Assembly (NCBI GenBank): GCA_039029355.1
Contig: JBCCGI010000073.1
Location: 1 to 40,079 of the forward strand
Origin: JBCCGI01 sp039029355
Lineage (GTDB): Bacteria; Planctomycetota; UBA1135; GCA-002686595
Direction of reading: 5' to 3'
DNA length: 40,079 nt
Below the pieces are notes generated by a model. The model was not told the DNA's origin. It was given only the letters and a program-made list of their open reading frames with translations, and searched no databases. The position numbers and the translations under genes are program-made. Shown here in pieces: positions 8,970 through 16,867 of this stretch (positions are counted from its first letter, which is position 1; the number at the start of each line of letters is the position of its first letter).

Positions 8970-11672
8970 CTAGGCGAGCTCGTCGGTGCAAAGCACCTCG
9001 AAGCGCACGCCGTGCCGCGGCCGGGGAACGCTGGCGCGTACAGCGGCGGCGGCCTCGGCCTCGGCGGCCTGCGGGTGTCCCGCGTGGCGCAGCAGCGCCA
9101 GGGTCTGCGCCTTGAGGCGCGGCAGGGGGCAGTCGGCCGCCTCGCGGCCGAGCGCCGCGGGCTCGCCCGGCTCGGGCTCCGCGCGCGCCGCAAGTTCAAG
9201 CGCGCGCGCGAGGAGCGCGGGCCAGCGCCGGCCGAGCCGGCGCCAGGTGCGGGTCGTGTGCGCGATCAGGTCGCGCGCCTCGTCGTGTTGCCCCGCGCGC
9301 CAGGCGAAGGCTCCCTCGTAGAGGCCGACCAGGGCGAGCAGGTCGAGGTTGCCGAGGTGCTGCACCGCCGCGAACAGCTCGTGGTCGGGTGCGCCGCCCC
9401 CTCCGTCGCGGTAGCGCGCGGCGCGCGCGAGCCACTCGGCGCGCGCCTCGAACAGCGGCAGGCGCACGTCGCGCGCGCGGACCAGCGCGGCCTCCGCGAC
9501 GCGCCGCGCCTCGGCGGGGCGGAGGTCGTCGAGCAGGGCCGACGCGCGGTTCAGCTCGGCCGACAGGCGCGAAGGGACCAGCTGGAACAACTCCGCTGCG
9601 CGTCCGTGGGCCTCGGCCGCGGCCGCGAAGTCGCCGCGCCGGTACGCGAGCAATCCGCGCCCCTCGGCGACGCCGGCCAGCACGTCGCGCGAGCCTCCGG
9701 CCTCGACGAACGCCTCGGCGCGGTGCAGCACGTCCGCGAACCCGTCCGAGTCGGAGAGCCGCGCCGCGCGGATCAATACGGCCCAGCGCAGAACCTGCAG
9801 GTTCGGCTCGCGGTAGTCCGGCAGCGCCTCGGCCAGCGCCAGCGCGCGCGCGCCGTCGGCCTCCAGCGCCGCGACCGCGGCCTGCATCAAGCGCTCCAGC
9901 TGGGAGACCTCGGCCGTTCGTCCCAGCCGGCTGAGCTCGTACAGCACGCGGTCGCACGCCTGCGCGCTGCCTTCGTAGTGCGCGACGTAGCACATCTCGC
10001 GCGCGAGCTCGAGCGCGGCCGGCGACGGCTCGTCGCGCAGCGCCGCGAGGCCCCAGCGGAGGATGGACGTGGCCTCGCCGAGCCGGCCGCTGCCGACGCG
10101 GCGGAAGGCGGCTTCGAGCGTTGCGCGCGCGAGCTCCTCCGGCGCACCCGCCGCGAGCAGGCCGGACAGGCGCGTGCGCTCGGCCTTCGACGACTCGCCG
10201 GCCGCGCCGCGCCCGGCGTCGTCCTCGAGCCACTCGAGCGCACGCCGCGTCAGCGCGAGCGTCCGGCCCGACCAGGTTGCCAGGCCGGCGCGCACCCAGC
10301 GCTCGACCTCCTGCGCGACCGCGTCGCGCCGGCCGCCGGTGCGCAGGTGGAGCTGCAGCGCCGCGTCCTCGCGGAGGTGGAGCACGCGGTCCGGGCCGGC
10401 GAAGAGCTCGCGCAGCTCGGCTTCGCTCCACGGGCCGAGTCCCGGGGGCGGCTCCTCCGCGTCGACCACGCGCACCACGCCCGGCGCGGCGCCGCGCTCG
10501 TCGAGCAGCGCGCGCGTTTCGGGGTCGATGTCGGTGGCGCTTCCCGCGAGCAGCACCGCGCCCGCCGCGAGCACGCGGTCCACGCCGTCGCGCGCCACGG
10601 CGCGCGCCTGCTCCAGGGTCTCCGCCTCCTCCTCGAAGTCTTCGTAGAGCGGGGTGAGGCTCTCGAACGGCTCCTCTCCCGGCGGCAGCACCTCGGCGCG
10701 CCGCCCGCGTTCGCCGAGGACGCGGGCCAGCTCGTACAGCACGCGCGTGCGCCCGCTGCCGGCGGGGCCGGCGACGCACACGGGGTCCCCCGCGTCGAGC
10801 GCCGCGAGCGCGCGGTCGATCGCCGTGCGATCCCCGAGCCACGGCAGCTCGGAATCCGTGCGGAGCTCGGCGGCACCGTGCAGCAGGCCGAGCGCATCGC
10901 TGGCCGAGCGCGGGCGGTCCGCCGCGCGCTGCGCGAGCAGCGCGGCCACCGCGCGCGCGACGAACGCGGGAACCTCGCGGTATGCGGAGAGCGGCGGCGC
11001 CGGATCGGCGAGGCGGGACGAGATCAGCTCCTCGACGCTGGCGCCCCCGTGGGGCGGACGTCCGGCCAGCGCCTCGAAAAGCATGACGCCGACCGAGTAC
11101 AGGTCGGACCGCGCGTCGGGCGGCTGACCGAGCAGCTGCTCGGGCGCGGCGTAGGCGGGCGTGCCGATGCCGGCGTGCAGCCCGCCCATGCCGGGGTCGA
11201 TCGACGCGCCGGCCGAGATTCCGAAGTCGACGATGGTCACCTGGCCGTCGTCGTCCACCAGCACGTTTGCGGGCTTCAGGTCGCGGTGCAGCACGCCGGC
11301 GGCGTGGACGCGCTCGAGGATCTCGAGCACCGCGACCGCGCGCGCGACGACGTCACGCCAGTCCGACAGGGCCAGCGAGCCGGGAAAGTCCGCCCCCGAC
11401 GCGAGCTCCATCACGAGGAAGGCGCCCTCGCCGTCCGTGCCCTGGTCGAGCAGGGGCGCCACGCCGGGCACCCTCAGCATGCGCAGCGCCGCCACCTCGC
11501 GGCGGACGAGTACGCGCTGGTCCTCGGGGACGTGCCCGAGGCGCTTGAGCGCGACTTGTTCGCCGGCCAGGAGGTCCTCCGCGCGCCATACCTCGCCAAA
11601 GCCTCCGGCTCCAAGCCGGCCGGCAAGCCGGTAACGACCGGCGACGTCGCAGGTGGGGGTGAGAGACTCCAA
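8970..11672 (-). CDS. Ser/Thr protein kinase with degenerate P-loop domain and helical (TPR-like) tail
   Basis: A 900-residue cytoplasmic-looking protein. The kinase domain spans about 13-265: glycine loop GAGGFG 21-26, Lys43 in ALK, catalytic loop HRDLKPAN 129-136, DFG 149-151, APE 176-178; all key residues are present. Around 300-312 comes AGPAGSGRTRV, a Walker A-like loop in which the invariant Lys is Arg, so ATP hydrolysis by this second domain is doubtful. From about 520 onward the protein is Ala/Leu/Arg-rich and helical, of the TPR type. The overall order resembles PknK/STAND-type kinases in which a nucleotide-binding module and repeats sense a signal. No transmembrane segment is visible. 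The start is TTG 11672: an in-frame TAG lies 27 nt upstream and no other start codon precedes the glycine loop; no clear Shine-Dalgarno is seen. Substrate unknown. Confidence 0.9.
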   Translation of the reverse strand: MESLTPTCDVAGRYRLAGRLGAGGFGEVWRAEDLLAGEQVALKRLGHVPEDQRVLVRREVAALRMLRVPGVAPLLDQGTDGEGAFLVMELASGADFPGSLALSDWRDVVARAVAVLEILERVHAAGVLHRDLKPANVLVDDDGQVTIVDFGISAGASIDPGMGGLHAGIGTPAYAAPEQLLGQPPDARSDLYSVGVMLFEALAGRPPHGGASVEELISSRLADPAPPLSAYREVPAFVARAVAALLAQRAADRPRSASDALGLLHGAAELRTDSELPWLGDRTAIDRALAALDAGDPVCVAGPAGSGRTRVLYELARVLGERGRRAEVLPPGEEPFESLTPLYEDFEEEAETLEQARAVARDGVDRVLAAGAVLLAGSATDIDPETRALLDERGAAPGVVRVVDAEEPPPGLGPWSEAELRELFAGPDRVLHLREDAALQLHLRTGGRRDAVAQEVERWVRAGLATWSGRTLALTRRALEWLEDDAGRGAAGESSKAERTRLSGLLAAGAPEELARATLEAAFRRVGSGRLGEATSILRWGLAALRDEPSPAALELAREMCYVAHYEGSAQACDRVLYELSRLGRTAEVSQLERLMQAAVAALEADGARALALAEALPDYREPNLQVLRWAVLIRAARLSDSDGFADVLHRAEAFVEAGGSRDVLAGVAEGRGLLAYRRGDFAAAAEAHGRAAELFQLVPSRLSAELNRASALLDDLRPAEARRVAEAALVRARDVRLPLFEARAEWLARAARYRDGGGGAPDHELFAAVQHLGNLDLLALVGLYEGAFAWRAGQHDEARDLIAHTTRTWRRLGRRWPALLARALELAARAEPEPGEPAALGREAADCPLPRLKAQTLALLRHAGHPQAAEAEAAAAVRASVPRPRHGVRFEVLCTDELA

Positions 11673-11751
11673 GAGGGGGACTGGGAGCGGAGGCTAGACC
11701 CTCCACCATGCGTCGCGCACGTCCTGCGCGCCAGGGGCGAAACGGCGCGAT

Positions 11752-11796
11752 CCGCAGGCCCCCCCCGGAGAGGGCACCTGCGGGAGGGGGGGGGCT
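11752..11796 (-). terminator. Possible terminator after the 11795-12448 gene
   Basis: A run of eight C (11759-11766) can pair with nine G (11786-11794) immediately downstream of the minus-strand stop, and a competing perfect 7-base inverted repeat, CCGCAGG (11752-11758) with CCTGCGG (11777-11783), overlaps it. There is no U-tract. The homopolymer runs could also carry sequencing errors. Confidence 0.4.
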
Positions 11797-12448
11797 AGGG
11801 CCGGACGGAGGTCTCGGTGCCGGTGTGCAGGATCATCGACATGCCCTGCTCAAAGGTCGGGAACGGGGTGGTGGCCAGGCCCTTCAGCTCGAAGGAGATG
11901 CCCTGGACGAACCCCGGCGCGAGGACCACGTACTCCGAGTAGCTGTCGCCGGTGGTGTAGCGCTCGACGCGTCCCATCACCTCGAAGGTCTGGGACGCCT
12001 CCTGGTACTGCAGCAGGCCGGTCGTGCCGACGTCGACCTCCAGCGGCTCCTCCTCGAAGCCGCCGTCCTTGTCGTCGGCGACCTCCGGGGTGGGGGCGTC
12101 CGGGAAGAAGCGACGCCGCAGGACCGAGGAGAGCTGGCTGAGCTCGGTGTACGCCGTGCTGGTCCCGGTCAGGTAGCGCGAGATGCCGGGCTTCCAGACG
12201 CTGTGGACCGCTTGGATCCACTGGGCCTCCGTCTGGTTGGCCAGGGTGGCTCCGAAGAGCAGCGGGTGGTTCAGGTGGGGGGGGCGGTCGGCGGGCGGGG
12301 GAAGCACGAAGTGGTAGTGGTTCCCGTCGCGGTAGGCGAGCCCCACCGTCGTCCCCGGCTCGCCGTCGACGGGGATGGTGATGGAGTTGATCGCGCGGTC
12401 GTTGAAGAGATAGGTCATGCTTTTTTGAGCTGTTGGCCTGGTCGTCAT
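11795..12448 (-). CDS. Hypothetical protein, 217 residues
   Basis: I do not recognise this protein. It has no signal peptide or membrane segment and looks like a soluble globular protein, with a Pro-rich stretch (PPPADRPPHLNHP) near residue 50 and an acidic linker (ADDKDGGFEEEPLEVD) near 125-140. Codon use matches the neighbours, so it is probably a real gene. An alternative start is ATG 12418, ten codons in (MTYLFNDRAIN); neither start has a convincing Shine-Dalgarno site. It is divergent from the methyltransferase gene (157 nt between starts) and lies upstream of the kinase gene on the same strand, with a possible hairpin terminator between them, so a shared operon is unlikely. Confidence 0.75.
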   Translation of the reverse strand: MTTRPTAQKSMTYLFNDRAINSITIPVDGEPGTTVGLAYRDGNHYHFVLPPPADRPPHLNHPLLFGATLANQTEAQWIQAVHSVWKPGISRYLTGTSTAYTELSQLSSVLRRRFFPDAPTPEVADDKDGGFEEEPLEVDVGTTGLLQYQEASQTFEVMGRVERYTTGDSYSEYVVLAPGFVQGISFELKGLATTPFPTFEQGMSMILHTGTETSVRP

Positions 12449-12594
12449 TCGTCAACGCCGTCGAGAAAGCAGCACGTGTTTGGGGGTCGTATGCCTCTCT
12501 CCGACGCCCCCAAAGCGACGGACTCCTGGCGGCCGAACGCGAGTATGGGACTTCCTTGGGCCGCGGGAGCGGTCCGGACCGGCGCCCGCCGCGC

Positions 12595-12600
12595 TATAAT
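12595..12600 (+). promoter_or_regulatory. TATAAT -10 box just before the GTG start of the methyltransferase gene
   Basis: A perfect TATAAT lies in very GC-rich DNA, five bases before the GTG at 12606. Transcription would start at or next to the start codon, giving a leaderless mRNA. No TTGACA-like -35 is visible at 16-18 bp spacing. Confidence 0.55.
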
Positions 12601-12605
12601 CCGCC

Positions 12606-13571
12606 GTGCTCGACCTCCGTGACCTCAACCGGGGTCTGCTCGATCCCACCGCGTCGCCCGGGGCGCTCAAGGCACTCGCCGACGATGCCTTTGAGGCCTT
12701 CGCCCAGCGCGTGGAGCTGGACCAGGTCGATCCCATGGCGGTCGACGCGCGCGAGACCCGCTCGGCCGCGGGACTGGCGCTCTCGCCGCGTGACGCCGCG
12801 CGCTGCCTGCTGGACTTCCGGCGCACGGCCTGCTTCCTGCGCGGCCTGGAGCGGGCGGTCCGGGCCGCCCAGCGCAGCATCGGAGGCGAGCGCGTGCGGG
12901 TGCTGTACGCGGGCTGCGGCCCATTCGCGCCGCTGGCGCTGCTGCTGGCGCCCGGGTTCGAGCCGCACGAGCTGGAGTTCGAGCTGCTCGACCTCCACGA
13001 ACGCTCGCTGGCGGCGGCGGCCGAGCTGACGGAGAGCCTCGGCCTGAGCGCCTACGTCGGCGGTCGCGTGCGGGCCGACGCGACCTCCTATCGCTGCGCG
13101 GAGGGGCGGCGCCCGCACGTCGTGGTCACCGAGACGATGCAGCGGGCCTTGGAGAAGGAGCCGCAGGTGTCGGTGGTCGCCAACCTCGCGCCGCAGCTGG
13201 TCCCCGGCGGACGGCTCGTTCCGCAGGAGATCGCGCTGCACGCCGCGCTGCTCGACCTGGGAGCCGAGCGCACGGACGGTGGCGGCACGCGGCTGGGCCG
13301 GGTCTTCCGGCTCGACGCTGCGACGCGCCTCGAGCGGCTCGCGCCGGTGCGCGTGACGCTGCCGAAGCCGCTCCCCGCCGGGCACACGCTGGCGATCGAA
13401 ACCACGCTGCGGATCTTCGGGGACGTGCGCCTGCGGGAGAACGAGTCGGGCCTGACCCTGCCCGCACCGCTCCACGACCTCGTCCTGCGGGGCGGTGAGA
13501 CCGTCGAGTTCGAGTACCGCATCCAGCCTTCTCCCGGCCTCGTCTACCGCGTGGTCGATCCGGGAGAGTAG
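12606..13571 (+). CDS. SAM-dependent methyltransferase, protein-arginine-methyltransferase-like
   Basis: A 321-residue soluble protein. After a helical N-terminal region (about 1-92) comes a class I methyltransferase fold: motif I VRVLYAGCGP at 97-106, an acidic residue at the end of strand 2 in ELLDLHE (126-132), then RADATSY (156-162). The segment VVVTETMQRALEKEP (172-186) resembles the double-Glu loop of protein arginine methyltransferases, and PGGRLVPQEI (200-209) resembles their following strand; residues 205-321 are beta-rich, as in the PRMT barrel. The PRMT likeness is by eye and the substrate is unknown; it could modify a small molecule instead. Start is GTG 12606 just after a TATAAT box; there is no room for a leader with a ribosome site. 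The membrane-protein gene follows 55 nt downstream with its own -10-like box. Confidence 0.75.
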   Translation: MLDLRDLNRGLLDPTASPGALKALADDAFEAFAQRVELDQVDPMAVDARETRSAAGLALSPRDAARCLLDFRRTACFLRGLERAVRAAQRSIGGERVRVLYAGCGPFAPLALLLAPGFEPHELEFELLDLHERSLAAAAELTESLGLSAYVGGRVRADATSYRCAEGRRPHVVVTETMQRALEKEPQVSVVANLAPQLVPGGRLVPQEIALHAALLDLGAERTDGGGTRLGRVFRLDAATRLERLAPVRVTLPKPLPAGHTLAIETTLRIFGDVRLRENESGLTLPAPLHDLVLRGGETVEFEYRIQPSPGLVYRVVDPGE

Positions 13572-13610
13572 CGCGGCGCCCGCAGGTCGCCGACGGCCAC
13601 CGCAAGCGCG

Positions 13611-13616
13611 TAGAAT
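13611..13616 (+). promoter_or_regulatory. TAGAAT -10-like box before the small membrane-protein gene
   Basis: TAGAAT lies ten bases before the ATG at 13627, so a transcript would have at most a few untranslated bases. The surrounding bases (GCG-TAGAAT-CGCCG) resemble those at the methyltransferase start (GC-TATAAT-CCGCCG). Confidence 0.45.
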
Positions 13617-13626
13617 CGCCGTTGCG

Positions 13627-14007
13627 ATGCGCTGGATCGTCCTGCTGCTGGCCCTCTTTGAGGCCGGCTGGTTCGCCTTCGACGGCGCCCACGCGCTGTT
13701 GACCGGCGACTACGTCACGCCCAGCTCGGGTCCGCACGCGGGCCAGCTGGGGCCCTGGACGGCGCTGGTGGAAGGCGTCGGCCTCGAGCCGCGCTCCCAC
13801 CTCGTGATGGGCATCCACCTGGGCCTGGGCCTGGTCGGGCTCGCGTGCTGCGCGGCGTGGGCGCGACGCGCGACACGGCGCACGTGGTTCGCGATGGTCG
13901 CCTGCGCGGCGGCGGGGCTCTGGTACCTGCCCTTCGGGACCCTCCTCGGCGTGCTGCAGCTGGTGTTGCTCTGGCGTTGGTCGGTGCGGCCTGGCGAGCG
14001 GGCCTAG
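13627..14007 (+). CDS. Small integral membrane protein, 126 residues
   Basis: No family recognised. Four hydrophobic segments fit membrane helices at about 3-23, 59-79, 84-101 and 102-118, with short Arg-rich loops (ARRATRR near 80-85) and an Arg-rich C-terminus, so both ends are probably cytoplasmic-side charged. The start is ATG 13627 (MRWIVLLLAL); an in-frame extension upstream would overlap the methyltransferase gene in another frame and carries no hydrophobic or conserved features. No Shine-Dalgarno is present, but a TAGAAT box lies ten bases upstream. The size and layout resemble small DUF-type membrane proteins with no assigned role. Confidence 0.75.
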   Translation: MRWIVLLLALFEAGWFAFDGAHALLTGDYVTPSSGPHAGQLGPWTALVEGVGLEPRSHLVMGIHLGLGLVGLACCAAWARRATRRTWFAMVACAAAGLWYLPFGTLLGVLQLVLLWRWSVRPGERA

Positions 14008-14127
14008 CGGGAGCGCAGCACCCGGCGGCCCGCGGGGGCACGTCTGGGAGGAAACGACTCCGCTTGGGTCGACGCCGGCTAGGCTCGTGGGGTCTTCCAA
14101 CCAGGCTCTCGAACCGGAGGGATTCGA

Positions 14128-15363
14128 ATGCTGCTGCTCGCGCTTGCGACCTGCTCTGCTCTCGGCCAGGTCTGGATCGTCGACGACGACGATCCGGGGG
14201 CCGACTTCACCGCGATCCAGGCCGCCGTCGACTTCGCGGCGGACGGCGACGTCGTGCTCGTGCGGAGCGGCGTCTACGACGGCTTCTCGGTCGCGGCCAA
14301 GTCGCTCGACGTCGTCGGGATCGGGCCGGTCGGGACCGTCGATCTGGACCTCGGCTTCGTCGAGGTGACCGGGCTCACGGCCGGGCAGCGCGTTGTGCTC
14401 AGCGGCCTCACCGCGGGCAAGGCGCAGTCGATTCCCGGCGGAGCCGCGCGCCTCCTGGTCGACGGAAACCAGGGCAGCGTCTGGATCCAGCGCTGCCTCT
14501 TCCACGGCCGCGACGACGGCGACCCCTTCGGCCTGGCGCTGGGCAACTCGTCCGGCGCGCGGGTGATCGGGTCGGCGCACGTCGTGTTCAGCGCGTGCGA
14601 GCTGCGCGGCGGCGAGGGCTTCTCCGACGAGTACGAGCTCGGCTTTGGCTCCTATCCCGGGGCGCCCGGGCTCGACGCGATCGGCAGTCAGGTCGCGGTG
14701 TACGACGGCGCGCTGCGCGGCGGCGACGGGGGCTTCTTCTCGCTGGCCTGCGACGACGCCGAGCCGCCCGGCCCGGCACTGCGGTCCTGGGGCTCGACCG
14801 TGTTCGTGTCCGGCGGTGCCCTCGACGGCGGCGGCGGCGCGGTGACGGGAGCCTTCGCGGTGGACGCCGTCAGCGGCAGCTCGATCGAGGTCGTCGACGC
14901 GGCTGCGGAGGGGGGCTGGGGCGGCTTCTGCTTCGGCTCCTTGCTGCAGGCTCCCGCCTACGACACCGACCTCACCTCGTCGTTGACCGAGTCGCCCGGG
15001 GCGGCGCACGGGCTCGAGCCGTTCCCGCTCGACCGCACCGTGTTCGCCGCGGGCGAGACGATCGGGCTGCGGGTCTCCGGCGCCGAGGGCGAGCTCGCGC
15101 AGCTCGCCTTTGCGGACGCGAGCGACGCGTTCCTGTCGCCGCTGCTCGTCGGCCCCTACCACCTGGGCGTGGCGTCGGGGCTGTCGGCGCTCCCGCTGGG
15201 GACGCTGCCCGCCTCCGGCTTCGTCGACGTCGGCGCGCCGGCGCCCGACCTCGGGGGGCTGGCGGGGCTGACGGTGTTTCTGCAGGGGCTCTACCTCGGT
15301 CCGGGCCAGGCCTACGCGGGAGAGGCGCTGGCGCTGACCCTGCTGGCGACTCCGCCAGGCTAG
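14128..15363 (+). CDS. Secreted right-handed beta-helix protein with C-terminal beta module
   Basis: A 411-residue exported protein. The signal peptide is short (MLLLALATCSALG, cleaved near residue 13). Next comes the opening typical of planctomycete pectin-lyase-fold proteins: VWIVDDDDPGADFTAIQAAV, followed by AADGDVVLVRSGVYDGF. Repeated short Val/Gly-rich strands to about residue 290 fit a parallel beta-helix. From about 300 (FAAGETIGLRVSG) to the end the sequence matches the beta-rich module that recurs in this window, with LGGLAGLTVFLQGLYLGPG near the C-terminus. No catalytic residues of a polysaccharide lyase can be named. The start ATG follows GGAGGGA at a normal distance. Convergent with the SGNH hydrolase gene, 159 nt between stops, where I see no clear structure. 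Confidence 0.85.
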   Translation: MLLLALATCSALGQVWIVDDDDPGADFTAIQAAVDFAADGDVVLVRSGVYDGFSVAAKSLDVVGIGPVGTVDLDLGFVEVTGLTAGQRVVLSGLTAGKAQSIPGGAARLLVDGNQGSVWIQRCLFHGRDDGDPFGLALGNSSGARVIGSAHVVFSACELRGGEGFSDEYELGFGSYPGAPGLDAIGSQVAVYDGALRGGDGGFFSLACDDAEPPGPALRSWGSTVFVSGGALDGGGGAVTGAFAVDAVSGSSIEVVDAAAEGGWGGFCFGSLLQAPAYDTDLTSSLTESPGAAHGLEPFPLDRTVFAAGETIGLRVSGAEGELAQLAFADASDAFLSPLLVGPYHLGVASGLSALPLGTLPASGFVDVGAPAPDLGGLAGLTVFLQGLYLGPGQAYAGEALALTLLATPPG

Positions 15364-15522
15364 TGGCCTGCGGCGGTGGTTCGTCCGCAACGTCAACCCG
15401 CCTCGGCGCCTCCGGCCGCGCAGCACCTCCTCCGAGTATCACAGCGGATACGCCTCGTCGGCGCGCCGTGCCAGAGACGCCCCTTCGAGCCCACATTGCG
15501 GGCGAGCTACCGCCGCAGGGCA

Positions 15523-16824
15523 CTAGGGAAGTTCGACCTGCACGACGCCGACGAGGCGCCGCACGCGCGCCGTGCCCGGCACGCTGAGCACGACCGCCGC
15601 GACGACGACGGTGTGGCCCGAGAGCCGCGACCACGTGCCGTCGTCGACCAGCGCCGCGAGCGACACCAGCGCCGACCCGTCGCCGTCGAGCGTGCCCTGC
15701 AGCGAGGGGGCGGCGACGCTCCTCCGGTAGAGCGCGTCGTCGCGGACCGGGAGCTCGCCTCCGGCCGCAGAGCTCACCCGCGGCTGCTCCGACGAGGCGA
15801 GCGAGAGGAGCACCGCATACGCGCGACCCGCCTCCTCGCCGCGGATCGCCACCGTGGGCGGAGGTCCTGGCGAGAGCTCGACCGAGGGGGCGAGGGCTTC
15901 GAGCGCGAGGGCTCCGCGCGCCTCGGCAAGCGGAGCTCCCGTGACCGCTCCGAGCTCGCGCAGCCCAGCGTAGAGGTGACGCGCGAACAGCTGGTAGCCG
16001 AGCGCCGTGGGGTGATCGTCGGCGTGGAACGCGCGGCTGCGGTCGACGCGCGCCAGTTCCGCCTGCATGCGCGCGGCGGTATCGACGAGCGGTACGCCGA
16101 GCTCCGCCGCCGCCGCCCGCAGGGTGCGGTTGGCCTCGGCGTACGGGCCGCGGTCGGACGCGTAGGTGGTCAGTACGAGCGGCATGCCCGCAGCCTCGGC
16201 GGACTCGCAGAGGCCGGCGAGCCCGCCGCGCAGAGCGGCCTCGCGCGCCGCGGACGAGCGCCGGTGGGAGCGGTCGGTGCGGGGCCCATCGGGACGGTCG
16301 GTCCTGGCCGTGCGGGCGGAGTCGGCGTCCGGCTGGCGGAGGAGCCGCAGCAGGCGAACGATGTGCAGGGACCGGTACCAGGCGGGTCGACCCCCCTCCG
16401 CGGAGCGCACGACCCAGTCCCACTGGTCGTTGAACCCCGCGAGCGCGACCACGAGGTCGGGCCGGTGGCGCTCGAGGCTCGCGGGAAGGTCGGCTAGGAC
16501 GCGGTGCGAGCTCCAGCCCGGGACGCCGCGGTTGACCACCCGGTGCGGCCCGCCCGGGACGAGCTCGTTGAGCAGCGCTTCGAGCCGCGCGGGATAGGCG
16601 TCGGAGGCGTCTTCCCAGAGGCCGTACGTGTTCGAGTCGCCGACGCAGAGGACCGTCAGTCCGTCCCCGGTGGCGCGGCCGCCCGCGCGCCCGCCGCGGA
16701 GGTACATCCAGCCGCCGGCGCGCAGACCGAGCTCCAGCAGGAGCAGGCCGAGGAGGAGCGCGAGCCCGCGCCGCGTCCAGCGGCTGGCGGCGCCGCGCTC
16801 CAGGGGAGTCGCCGCTTGCGTCAT
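15523..16824 (-). CDS. Membrane-anchored SGNH/GDSL-family hydrolase
   Basis: A 433-residue protein with an N-terminal signal-anchor helix (about 19-36), so the catalytic domain should face outward. SGNH blocks: VGDSNTYG with Ser64, NRGVPGWSSH (98-107), GFND with Asn132, and ADDHPTALGY with His271. The Asp nearest His271 is at -1 and -2 rather than the usual -3, so the catalytic Asp is unclear. Such enzymes act on acyl or acetyl esters of sugars or lipids; the substrate here is unknown. The last ~120 residues are beta-rich and resemble the recurring C-terminal module. The gene lies 42 nt downstream of a sigma-fusion gene on the same strand but has its own TATAGT box next to the start and a small hairpin between, so it may be transcribed separately. 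Confidence 0.85.
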   Translation of the reverse strand: MTQAATPLERGAASRWTRRGLALLLGLLLLELGLRAGGWMYLRGGRAGGRATGDGLTVLCVGDSNTYGLWEDASDAYPARLEALLNELVPGGPHRVVNRGVPGWSSHRVLADLPASLERHRPDLVVALAGFNDQWDWVVRSAEGGRPAWYRSLHIVRLLRLLRQPDADSARTARTDRPDGPRTDRSHRRSSAAREAALRGGLAGLCESAEAAGMPLVLTTYASDRGPYAEANRTLRAAAAELGVPLVDTAARMQAELARVDRSRAFHADDHPTALGYQLFARHLYAGLRELGAVTGAPLAEARGALALEALAPSVELSPGPPPTVAIRGEEAGRAYAVLLSLASSEQPRVSSAAGGELPVRDDALYRRSVAAPSLQGTLDGDGSALVSLAALVDDGTWSRLSGHTVVVAAVVLSVPGTARVRRLVGVVQVELP

Positions 16825-16833
16825 GCCGCCCGG

Positions 16834-16839
16834 ACTATA
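16834..16839 (-). promoter_or_regulatory. TATAGT -10-like box before the SGNH hydrolase gene
   Basis: On the minus strand TATAGT lies nine bases before the ATG at 16824, in otherwise GC-only surroundings. As at three other genes in the window, this would give a leaderless or nearly leaderless transcript. Confidence 0.5.
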
Positions 16840-16848
16840 TCGCGTCGC

Positions 16849-16867
16849 GCCGCGCGTACGGCGCGGC
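16849..16867 (-). terminator. Short hairpin at the stop of the first sigma-fusion gene
   Basis: A perfect 7-base inverted repeat, GCCGCGC (16849-16855) and GCGCGGC (16861-16867), with a 5-base loop. It begins at the stop codon of the minus-strand gene. No U-tract follows, but the next gene's TATAGT box comes directly after it. Confidence 0.45.

Noticed and set aside
2864..9199. Minus-strand reading frame of over 2100 codons
   Set aside because: Antisense to two metallopeptidases with visible catalytic motifs; the length is explained by high GC content.
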